From Anaerophaga thermohalophila DSM 12881 (GTDB taxonomy: Bacteria > Bacteroidota > Bacteroidia > Bacteroidales > Marinilabiliaceae): DNA of 52,437 nucleotides. The stretch covers positions 1-52,437 of the forward strand of contig NZ_AEWI01000026.1 in the NCBI RefSeq assembly GCF_000191885.1, written 5' to 3'. The position numbers and the translations under genes are program-made. The notes under the pieces were generated by a model that was not told the DNA's origin, ran no database searches, and saw nothing but the letters and a program-made list of their open reading frames with translations. Each line of letters starts with the position of its first letter. Positions within the stretch are counted from its first letter, which is position 1. This document shows, piece by piece, positions 8,144 to 15,729 of the stretch.

Positions 8144-9115
8144 TTATTTTGAGTTGCTCCCCATGTTCATAGCACTGAGCATATTCCCATAAATAGTATT
8201 TAATTCTGAAATGGACTGGTTCAATTTGCTCAATTCTTCTTTATAAGCCTTTGCATCATCGACCGATTTATCGAATTGGTCATGAATAGCTCCCAATTTT
8301 TCTGTGACATTTTTTGATGCCTCCAGCTGGGCAGAGAAGCTTTTTAACTGCATTTCATAAACCGAGTTTATGGCAGTTAATTGTTTATTCGCCTCAGCAA
8401 GTTGCTGATTATAATTTTCAGCATTTCCGGTAACCTGCCCTGCATTTTCATTAATGGTCTGACTAAAGTTTCTGTAGGATGAAACCAGCTCTTTACCCGA
8501 TTCTTCAATGTCACGGACAATAGTATTTCCTGCTGCAGCCATATTCTCGGCAAGCTGTTTTCCACCTTCGGCTACTTGTTGGGCAGCTGCACTGTAACTT
8601 TGGCTCAAATTATCAATCTCTCGAATACTTTTTGATTGAGAATTTGACAATTTACTGACCGATTCGGAAGCCATCTTCATGCTTTGAAGATAACTTTCGG
8701 TAGCTAATGACGCATCACTCAGGTCTGACAATTGCCCGGTGGTTGCCGTTAATTTCCGGATTCCTTCTCCCAATTTTTCAACCACTTCCGGCTCCAGTGC
8801 ACCACTTTCTATCAAAGCTGCAAGATCACTGCCTCCCGAACCTCCGCCACCACGGCGACGGTCCTCTTTGGGTTCCAACCCTACCAACTCCGGATATACG
8901 ATACTCCAATCCGGCATTTCATGTGGCGGCTCAAACGCCGAAAGAAAGAAGATAATAACTTCCGTTCCCATTCCAATATTCAGCATAAGGCCTGCCATGG
9001 GATAATGCTGAATCTTGAACAAGGCTCCCAACAATACTAATGAGGCGCCCCATCCGTATACTTTGGCCATTAACTTTTTATAGACAGGACCCTGAACAAA
9101 TTCTGAAAGACCCAT
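8144..9115 (-). CDS. gldL: Type IX secretion / gliding motor protein GldL (PorL)
   Basis: GldL is the inner-membrane partner of GldM and is thought to form the ion-conducting part of the motor. The 323-residue protein has two adjacent membrane helices near the N-terminus (about 19-34 and 42-61). The second contains an acidic residue, Glu52, in the place where the family keeps the glutamate proposed for proton passage. The rest is a long Ser/Gln/Ala-rich coiled coil (about 95-315) in the cytoplasm, after a DRRRGGGGSGG linker. It lies 33 bases after gldK and 39 before gldM. Confidence 0.95.
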   Translation of the reverse strand: MGLSEFVQGPVYKKLMAKVYGWGASLVLLGALFKIQHYPMAGLMLNIGMGTEVIIFFLSAFEPPHEMPDWSIVYPELVGLEPKEDRRRGGGGSGGSDLAALIESGALEPEVVEKLGEGIRKLTATTGQLSDLSDASLATESYLQSMKMASESVSKLSNSQSKSIREIDNLSQSYSAAAQQVAEGGKQLAENMAAAGNTIVRDIEESGKELVSSYRNFSQTINENAGQVTGNAENYNQQLAEANKQLTAINSVYEMQLKSFSAQLEASKNVTEKLGAIHDQFDKSVDDAKAYKEELSKLNQSISELNTIYGNMLSAMNMGSNSK

Positions 9116-9148
9116 AAAACCAAATTTTTCTTTTCCAAACCTTAAAAC

Positions 9149-10477
9149 TTAACTTCCTATATAATCACGAACACAGCGGAATCCGATATAAGATTTTGCA
9201 GAATCCTGGTACTCATAAGTACGTGCACCGTTCTGCAAAAAGTACCCGATATCTTTCCACGACCCACCGCGGATCACTTTTCTCTTCAACACTTCCGGGT
9301 CATCCGGTAGTGCATTATATTTATAGGTAGGACTGATGTCGTGCATAAATCCGTAAGCGGATTCATCATAAGCACTTGAAGTCCATTCGGCTACATTACC
9401 AGCCATATCAAACAAGCCAAAATCATTTGGCGCAAAATTGGCCACTGCCATTGTATACATTCCGCCGTCATCTCCATATCGACCACGCAATGGTTTAAAG
9501 TTGGCCAGGAAGCATCCCTGATTGTTGCGGGTATAATAGCCTCCCCATGGATATTTATTCTGATCCAGTCCGCCCCGTGCCGCATATTCCCATTCTGCTT
9601 CGCTGGGAAGGCGGTAATTCATCACCACAGGCTCACCCTTACTGGCCAGATAATTATTTAATAATTGAGTACGCCAAATGGCAAATGCCGTGGCCTGTTT
9701 CCAGGTTACTCCGACTACCGGATATTCGTCAAAACCAGGATGCCAGAAATATTTTTCGGTGAGTGGTTCGTTAAACGAATAGGTAAAATCGGCAATCCAA
9801 CACAGAGTGTCGGGATAAACCAAAACCTGATCGCTCATAATAAATGCAGAACGATTAGCGATTTCACGTTCCTCTCCATACTGATCAAAAACGACCCCTT
9901 CATATTCCTTGGTTTCAAAATTGTACCGGTTGCTTTTTTGGGCTGCCTGTTGAAGATCGACCCACTGATAGTCATATACCAGCTTCCTTGTATCAATCTC
10001 TTTTCTCCGGAAAAATCTTTCGTTTTCAGGAAGATACATTTCTTCAAGAATGGGGGCATATTCCTCATCATCCCATTCAATTGGTTCGCTCCAGTTGAGG
10101 TAAGGCGGATCGATGGGATTACCGAATTCATCCTCAGCAATAAAAAACTCTTCGAATTGCTGACCCAATAAACGTCGGGCAATAGAATCGCGAACCCAGT
10201 AAACAAACTGGCGATACTCGGTGTTGGTAATCTCGGTTTCGTCCATCCAAAATGAAGGTACCGATATCGTCCGCTTCTGCGAATTCATGGTATAAGCCAT
10301 GTCCTCATCAGCAAGTCCCATATTAAAACTGCCTTGTGGAATAAAAATCATTCCATAAGGATCGGGCTCATAAAAAGCCGCTTTCCGTGACACACCGACG
10401 AGTTCTCCTCCACCGGATTTGCCACATCCGTATAAAAATGTGACGACGATGATACTTAGGGTAACTACTTTCTTCAT
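9149..10477 (-). CDS. gldK: Type IX secretion lipoprotein GldK (PorK)
   Basis: GldK is an outer-membrane lipoprotein that forms the periplasmic ring of the type IX secretion system with GldN. The 442-residue product has a lipoprotein signal ending FLYGC. It then shows a formylglycine-generating-enzyme/sulfatase-modifying fold: MIFIPQGSFNMG, FWMDETEITNTEYRQFV, VVGVTWKQATAFAIWR, RLPSEAEWEYAARGG, NDFGLFDMAGNVAEWTSSAY, RVIRGGSWK and a final GFRCVRDY. An in-frame TTG lies 18 bases upstream, but the ATG at 10477 gives a normal signal peptide. The FGE fold here is structural in the family. Confidence 0.95.
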   Translation of the reverse strand: MKKVVTLSIIVVTFLYGCGKSGGGELVGVSRKAAFYEPDPYGMIFIPQGSFNMGLADEDMAYTMNSQKRTISVPSFWMDETEITNTEYRQFVYWVRDSIARRLLGQQFEEFFIAEDEFGNPIDPPYLNWSEPIEWDDEEYAPILEEMYLPENERFFRRKEIDTRKLVYDYQWVDLQQAAQKSNRYNFETKEYEGVVFDQYGEEREIANRSAFIMSDQVLVYPDTLCWIADFTYSFNEPLTEKYFWHPGFDEYPVVGVTWKQATAFAIWRTQLLNNYLASKGEPVVMNYRLPSEAEWEYAARGGLDQNKYPWGGYYTRNNQGCFLANFKPLRGRYGDDGGMYTMAVANFAPNDFGLFDMAGNVAEWTSSAYDESAYGFMHDISPTYKYNALPDDPEVLKRKVIRGGSWKDIGYFLQNGARTYEYQDSAKSYIGFRCVRDYIGS

Positions 10478-10510
10478 AGTATTTCGGATAATCAATTTTG
10501 TTCCTGTTTA

Positions 10511-11626
10511 TTATAAGAATCTTACACTTTTATATTTCTTGCTTTGCTTATTTATATTCAAATCGAACGAGTAACCGACAATGATCTCGTGTGATCCGTT
10601 ACTCCCTGCTTTCGATAGAGCGGATGTTGAAATGTCGTAACTGTATCCGGCCCAAACGCCATTGGATAATTTTAATCCTGCCAGTAACACAACAGCATCC
10701 TGATATCGATAAGTAATTCCTGCCCAGTACTTATCATTAAAATCAACATTCAGATTCCAGTCGATTTGCCAGCTTCCACCTCCAACCCGGGCGTAAACTG
10801 ACGGCTTCAGGTCATATCTGCGCTCATTGGGGCTAATGGTATAACCTCCGGTTAAAAACACAGAGCGATGGATGTATACGTAAAAATCCTCCTGAAAGTT
10901 TGGTTCGGGTGCAAATAAATGCTGAATTCCCAATCCGGCATACAATTTATCTCCCTGAAAAAAAGCTCCAAGGCCAAAATCAGGAGTAAATCCGCTTACT
11001 TCTTCGGCAGGTATTAGCGGATCATTTTTATCGTGATAATGACTTTCCGGAATGTCCGGGATGATCACGCCGGTACCATCGAAACTCTGACTAATCACTC
11101 CGGCCGACAGGCCAACTCCCAATCTGCCTGCCGGAAGCAGAAACTGCCTTGCAAATGAGGCTTTGATAAACAAATTGGAAAACAATCCAATGTTATCATT
11201 CATCACTTCAAGACCCACGCCTGCTCTTTTCCCAAAAATATCAAGAGCTGCATCTGCTCCTGCTACCGTTGTAACCGGAGCTCCTTCCAGTCCTGTCCAC
11301 TGGTTGCGGTTTGCCACGATCACATTCATCTGCCCGCTGCTGCCGGCATACCCCGGATTACCATTCAGCAGGTTGAACATATTCTGACTAAACATTGGAT
11401 CAAACTGGGCAAAAGCGTTGGCTGATATGCAAAATAAAATAAAAAAAATAATACCCCCACTCCCAATCTTGTTAAAAAAGAGGGGTACCTGTTTTAAAAA
11501 CAAATTTCGCAAAACAACCAAATGACTAATGAACAGGCCCTTGAAACTATTAAAAGAACGTATATTATTTGTGCTTTTTAATAAATCCATATACTGAATT
11601 TCCCCGGTAAAGGTTTCGTTTTTCAT
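10511..11626 (-). CDS. porP: Type IX secretion membrane protein PorP/SprF
   Basis: This is an outer-membrane beta-barrel of the PorP/SprF family, which pairs with the GldKLMN complex. The recognisable mature start is FAQFDPMFSQNMFNLLNGNP, followed by the family hallmark NPGYAGSSGQMNVIVANRNQ and barrel strands such as GVGLEVMNDNIG. The hydrophobic signal segment (IGSGGIIFFILFC) begins about 54 residues after the only nearby ATG starts. That makes the predicted N-region unusually long; in-frame TTG codons near 11520 could be the true start. The gene is 15 bases after the arginase-fold gene and 33 before gldK, clearly in the same block. Confidence 0.9.
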   Translation of the reverse strand: MKNETFTGEIQYMDLLKSTNNIRSFNSFKGLFISHLVVLRNLFLKQVPLFFNKIGSGGIIFFILFCISANAFAQFDPMFSQNMFNLLNGNPGYAGSSGQMNVIVANRNQWTGLEGAPVTTVAGADAALDIFGKRAGVGLEVMNDNIGLFSNLFIKASFARQFLLPAGRLGVGLSAGVISQSFDGTGVIIPDIPESHYHDKNDPLIPAEEVSGFTPDFGLGAFFQGDKLYAGLGIQHLFAPEPNFQEDFYVYIHRSVFLTGGYTISPNERRYDLKPSVYARVGGGSWQIDWNLNVDFNDKYWAGITYRYQDAVVLLAGLKLSNGVWAGYSYDISTSALSKAGSNGSHEIIVGYSFDLNINKQSKKYKSVRFL

Positions 11627-11640
11627 ACAGAAACTCGAAA

Positions 11641-12813
11641 TTATCGTTTGGTAATTTCAGGATTACCGGCTATTCTGATAAAATGTCGCCACCAAATTTG
11701 CGGAAGCTCTTTGTTTAATGCCAATTTATAATCGTCCGCATGGCATGGAACAATTTTACCACCCTTTTTGTCCGGCACGTTTATCCACCATCGGTCATTC
11801 GCCGGATTATGATAAAACTTAAGGGTTTCATCATACTCCTCAAGGTAAACCGCTTTCAATTCATACTCCTCAATGGGCTTAAGAGGATAATCTCCTTCTT
11901 TGGCTCCACATCCTTCCAGAAAATGCCAAACCATCTGGGCAGCGGTCACTTGCGACATTTTATCCTCTTTATCAAGGCTGATGTCAAAAAGCCCTGCAAC
12001 TTTGAGCACATCACTTGCCCCGGCATACCAAAATATTCTGCAGGCCTCTGCTTCAGAAAACCCGTTTGGCATTTTTCCCCCGCAGGGAAGCGATGGTTGA
12101 CCTCTTAGCGCCCCAAAGTCAAAACTCAGTAAAGATGCATTTCGGATAAAGACTTCAAAATAATCGATTCTTTCAGCCCGTAAATCTTTTAATCGAACAA
12201 CCTGAAAATGAAATTTATCCATAAAATCTTCCTGCTCCTTTGAGCAATAATAGAGTTGAGTACCTAAAACGGATAAGTCACCGATTTTATTTCCCGTTTC
12301 TTCTGTTAATTTGTGAATATAGGCAGAAGATGAAAAATCAAGCCCATGAGGATCAACATCCAGAAAGGCATCTACAATAACTATATTTCCATCTTCTTCC
12401 TGCTTATCTAAAAACCTGCTTGCCGGCAGGGTTAAATCCTGGGACCCGCCAATCAGCAAAACCGGAACATTTTTAAGAAACAGGTAATTTATCACTTCTG
12501 ACAAAGCATAATATCTGTCTTTCAAGCCGTTCCCTTTTATATCTCCCAAATCGGCGATCCTGAGACCCGATGATACTCTTCTCATTCCGTAAAGCCAACT
12601 GCGCACATAAGCGGGAACCTCCGGGATTAAAGAACGTGTGCTGTTTCTTACTTCAGGTATGCCAATGATTGCAACATCAAATTCATTATTTTCGAACCAG
12701 GCGGACTCTCCGTCAAAAAATATTGTTTGGCCCCCGAGTGACGCTTCTGTTGAGATTCCCGGACAGGCAATCCACTTCTTTTTCAATGGTTCCAAATAAT
12801 GAACTATCTCCAC
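11641..12813 (-). CDS. Arginase-fold (formimidoylglutamase-like) protein with degenerate metal site
   Basis: The 390-residue product follows the ureohydrolase family end to end, but several metal ligands are changed. The GGDHS motif is GGSQD (122-126, His to Gln125). DAHxD is DAFLD (148-152, His to Phe150). SxDxD is SFDFG (230-234, second Asp to Gly). Three of six expected Mn ligands (Asp148, Asp152, Asp232) remain, so the binuclear site should be broken and hydrolysis is doubtful. It is probably annotated as formimidoylglutamase or arginase in databases. It begins with GTG at 12813, because no in-frame ATG lies nearby. It lies between topA and porP, in the type IX gene block, which suggests an accessory or structural role there. 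That role is inference. Confidence 0.8.
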   Translation of the reverse strand: MEIVHYLEPLKKKWIACPGISTEASLGGQTIFFDGESAWFENNEFDVAIIGIPEVRNSTRSLIPEVPAYVRSWLYGMRRVSSGLRIADLGDIKGNGLKDRYYALSEVINYLFLKNVPVLLIGGSQDLTLPASRFLDKQEEDGNIVIVDAFLDVDPHGLDFSSSAYIHKLTEETGNKIGDLSVLGTQLYYCSKEQEDFMDKFHFQVVRLKDLRAERIDYFEVFIRNASLLSFDFGALRGQPSLPCGGKMPNGFSEAEACRIFWYAGASDVLKVAGLFDISLDKEDKMSQVTAAQMVWHFLEGCGAKEGDYPLKPIEEYELKAVYLEEYDETLKFYHNPANDRWWINVPDKKGGKIVPCHADDYKLALNKELPQIWWRHFIRIAGNPEITKR

Positions 12814-12836
12814 AACATTAACTTAAGTTAAGTATT

Positions 12837-12978
12837 GAGCCCGGTCTAAAAAGCATCTTTGTTGCCAAACTCATTGTTGTTTTAAATTTTTGCATCCTCA
12901 TTAACAATGAGTTAACTTCGGTACAAAAAATTCAAAACGCCTTGATTTTGACAAAAATATGCTTTTTATACCGCACTC
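12837..12978 (+). mobile_element. Family A MITE-like element, intact, with 7-bp direct repeat
   Basis: This 142-bp copy runs gagcccggtctaaaaagcat to atgctttttataccgcactc with a central ctcattaacaatgag palindrome. It is flanked by perfect direct repeats AAGTATT (12830-12836 and 12979-12985), the best target-duplication evidence in the window. The right repeat touches the topA stop codon, so insertion separated topA from the next gene without damaging either. Confidence 0.8.
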
Positions 12979-12985
12979 AAGTATT

Positions 12986-15382
12986 TTAATTTTTATTGGT
13001 CCGGGACTTTGTCTGTTTCCCGGATTTTGTACCCGGTTTTTTCTTACTTTTATCTTTTGTTTTCTTCGTCTTATCTCTTTCTTCTATCAATTTAAGGCAA
13101 TCCTCATAGCTTAACGCGGAGGCCTCTTTATCCTTTGGGATTTTATAATTTTTCTTTTTAAAACTGATGTAAGGCCCCCAGCGACCATTAAGAATTTGCA
13201 GGTCTTTGTTTTCTTCAAACGTTTTAATGGTTTTTTTATTGTCTCTTTCTCTTTTCTCCTCAATCAGTTCTATGGCACGGTCCAAACCTATGGTCAATGG
13301 ATCATCAATTCCTTTTTTCAGGGAAACAAATTTTCCGTCGTGTCTCACGTAAGGACCGAACCGGCCAACCCCGACCACCACTTTCTTGTCTTCATAAGTA
13401 CCTAATTCCCTGGGAAGATCAAATAATTTCAATGCTTCGTCAAAAGTAATGTTTTCGATGTGCTGTTCTCTGGTAAGGGGTGCATAGCGCGGTTTTTCTT
13501 CGTCGTCCGAACGGCCGAGTTGTGCCATTGGCCCAAACCGGCCGATACGAACGCTGACCTGTTTCCCCGTTTTGGGGTCTGTACCCAGAATCCGTTCTCC
13601 GGTTTTACGTTCTGATTTTTCCAGTGTTTCCTCTACCTGCCGGTGAAATGGTCTGTAAAAATCATCAATAGCTCTGTGCCATTCCACTTTACCCATTGCA
13701 ATTTCATCGAATTCCTGTTCCACCTCCGCGGTAAAATCATAACTCACAATATTGGGAAAATAGTTAACGAGAAAATCGTTAACAACCATGGCAATATCGG
13801 TGGGAAACAGTTTGTTCCGCTCTGCATTGGCCACTTCTGTTTTTGCTTCCTGTTGAACTTTCCCGTCTTCGATCCATAAATACTGATATTTGCGCCTTTC
13901 ACCTGGTCTGTCTTCTTTAACCACGTATCCACGCTGCTGAATGGTACTGATGGTAGGGGCATAGGTAGACGGGCGACCGATCCCCAATTCTTCCAGTTTG
14001 CGCACAAGACTGGCTTCAGAGTAGCGAGGCGGTTTCTGAGAGAACCTTTGACGGGCTTCCAGTTTTTTCATGTTAAGGAGGTCATTTTCTTTCATCGGTG
14101 GAAGGAAGGCAGCAGACTCTTCATCTTCCTCCTGATCTGTCGATTCGATATAAACCTTCAGAAAACCATCAAATTTCACCACTTCCCCTGTCGCTACAAA
14201 CTGATGTTCCTGTCCGGCAACATCGATATTCACAGTGGTTTTTTCGATGATGGCATCACTCATTTGTGACGCCAGCGTACGTTTATATATCAGATCATAA
14301 AGTTTTTGCTCGGCCGGTGTTCCCGAAACGGAAGCCCTGTCGGGATAGGTTGGCCGAATGGCCTCGTGCGCTTCCTGGGCGCCTTTGGATTTTGTTTTAT
14401 ACTGTCTGACTTTTACATACTTTTCACCCATTTTGGATTTGATGGATGAAACAATCGAACCAATGGCCGACTTTGCCAGATTGACAGAGTCGGTCCTCAT
14501 ATAAGTAATTTTACCGGCTTCATATAATCGCTGAGCCACCGACATGGTTTGACCAACGCTGAATCCCAGTTTTCGTGCAGCTTCCTGTTGCAACGTTGAA
14601 GTTGTAAAAGGGGCTGCAGGCGACTTCACCGAAGGCTTTTGGATAACAGACTGTACCCTGAACTCGGCACTTATGCATCTCTCGAGAAATTCGCGAGCCT
14701 CTTCAGCGGTTTTGAAACGATGATTCAGGTCGGCTTTGAACTCGCTTCGTTTACCATTCTCATCAATTAAAAATATAGCGGATACCCTGAATGAAGAGTC
14801 GGCTTTGAAATCGAATATTTCCCGTTCACGTTCCACCAGCAGACGAACAGCCACAGACTGTACCCTTCCGGCTGACAGTGAAGGCTTCACCTTCTTCCAA
14901 AGAACAGGGGATAGTTCAAACCCCACCAGGCGATCCAACACACGGCGGGCCTGCTGGGCGTTAACCAGATTATAATCTATACCGCGGGGATTTTCTATCG
15001 CTCTCAAAATAGCCTCTTTGGTTATTTCATGAAAAACAATCCTTCGTGTCTTATCCGGTGATAGGTTAAGAACTTCACTCAAATGCCAGGCTATGGCTTC
15101 TCCCTCACGGTCTTCATCCGAAGCCAGCCAGACAGTACCTGAATTTTTTGCCAAAGATTTCAGTTCTTTTACTACTTCCTTTTTATCATCAGAAATTATG
15201 TATTGCGGCTGATAGTTGTTGTTAATATCAATTCCGAAATCCTTTTTTGCCAAATCCCTGATATGTCCGAAACTGGATTTTACCAAAAAATCCTTTCCTA
15301 AAAATTTTTCAATTGTCTTTGCCTTTGCAGGCGACTCCACAATAACCAGATTCTCTTCTGTCATCTTTTCTTTTTTCGCCAT
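12986..15382 (-). CDS. topA: DNA topoisomerase I (type IA)
   Basis: This enzyme relaxes negative supercoils through a 5'-phosphotyrosine intermediate. The 798-residue protein starts MAKKEKMTEENLVIVESPAK; an in-frame TTG two codons earlier is less likely. The TOPRIM domain has LASDEDREGEAIAWH with the acidic pair Asp89/Asp91. The active-site Tyr294 lies in ITYMRTDSVNL. Instead of cysteine zinc fingers the C-terminus has repeated GRFGP/GRWGP blocks (about 610-770), a zinc-less form, and a Lys-rich tail. In many Bacteroidota topA lies ahead of the gld genes, as it does here. Confidence 0.96.
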   Translation of the reverse strand: MAKKEKMTEENLVIVESPAKAKTIEKFLGKDFLVKSSFGHIRDLAKKDFGIDINNNYQPQYIISDDKKEVVKELKSLAKNSGTVWLASDEDREGEAIAWHLSEVLNLSPDKTRRIVFHEITKEAILRAIENPRGIDYNLVNAQQARRVLDRLVGFELSPVLWKKVKPSLSAGRVQSVAVRLLVEREREIFDFKADSSFRVSAIFLIDENGKRSEFKADLNHRFKTAEEAREFLERCISAEFRVQSVIQKPSVKSPAAPFTTSTLQQEAARKLGFSVGQTMSVAQRLYEAGKITYMRTDSVNLAKSAIGSIVSSIKSKMGEKYVKVRQYKTKSKGAQEAHEAIRPTYPDRASVSGTPAEQKLYDLIYKRTLASQMSDAIIEKTTVNIDVAGQEHQFVATGEVVKFDGFLKVYIESTDQEEDEESAAFLPPMKENDLLNMKKLEARQRFSQKPPRYSEASLVRKLEELGIGRPSTYAPTISTIQQRGYVVKEDRPGERRKYQYLWIEDGKVQQEAKTEVANAERNKLFPTDIAMVVNDFLVNYFPNIVSYDFTAEVEQEFDEIAMGKVEWHRAIDDFYRPFHRQVEETLEKSERKTGERILGTDPKTGKQVSVRIGRFGPMAQLGRSDDEEKPRYAPLTREQHIENITFDEALKLFDLPRELGTYEDKKVVVGVGRFGPYVRHDGKFVSLKKGIDDPLTIGLDRAIELIEEKRERDNKKTIKTFEENKDLQILNGRWGPYISFKKKNYKIPKDKEASALSYEDCLKLIEERDKTKKTKDKSKKKPGTKSGKQTKSRTNKN

Positions 15383-15458
15383 TTTCAATCGTTTGATTTT
15401 TGCCCCTCTCTGTTTGAATAACTCATCCGGGCTCTTTACATTATTATATCGGGCGGGA

Positions 15459-15490
15459 CAAATTTATAAAATATTGTTAACAGCAATCAA
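15459..15490 (-). promoter_or_regulatory. Probable topA promoter
   Basis: On the minus strand TTG (15490-15488) and TAAATTTG (15466-15459) are 21 bases apart, matching the Bacteroidota -33/-7 pattern. A start near 15452 would leave a leader of about 70 bases. The rest of the 347-base gap to the divergent PBP gene shows no other clear signal. Confidence 0.5.
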
Positions 15491-15729
15491 GTTATTTTCT
15501 TCAAAGCCGATTTATGCCTGATACTGCCCACGGCAAAGCCAATGAATCCAAAAAAACCGAATGATCCTTTTCGCAGCAACCCCTTAACTTCATACTTGAA
15601 TCCGGGGATTTTGGTTTCCTTATTTTTTGTATTTTTACAAATTCAACCTTTGGAGCAAATTTTGCACGATAAGAAATAACAACATCACCATAAACGTTAG
15701 AAAATGCAAAGTTTAAACAATATCTTCTG

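Noticed and set aside
9665..10171. 168-residue plus-strand frame opposite gldK
   Set aside because: It is the antisense shadow of gldK; no promoter or domain supports it.
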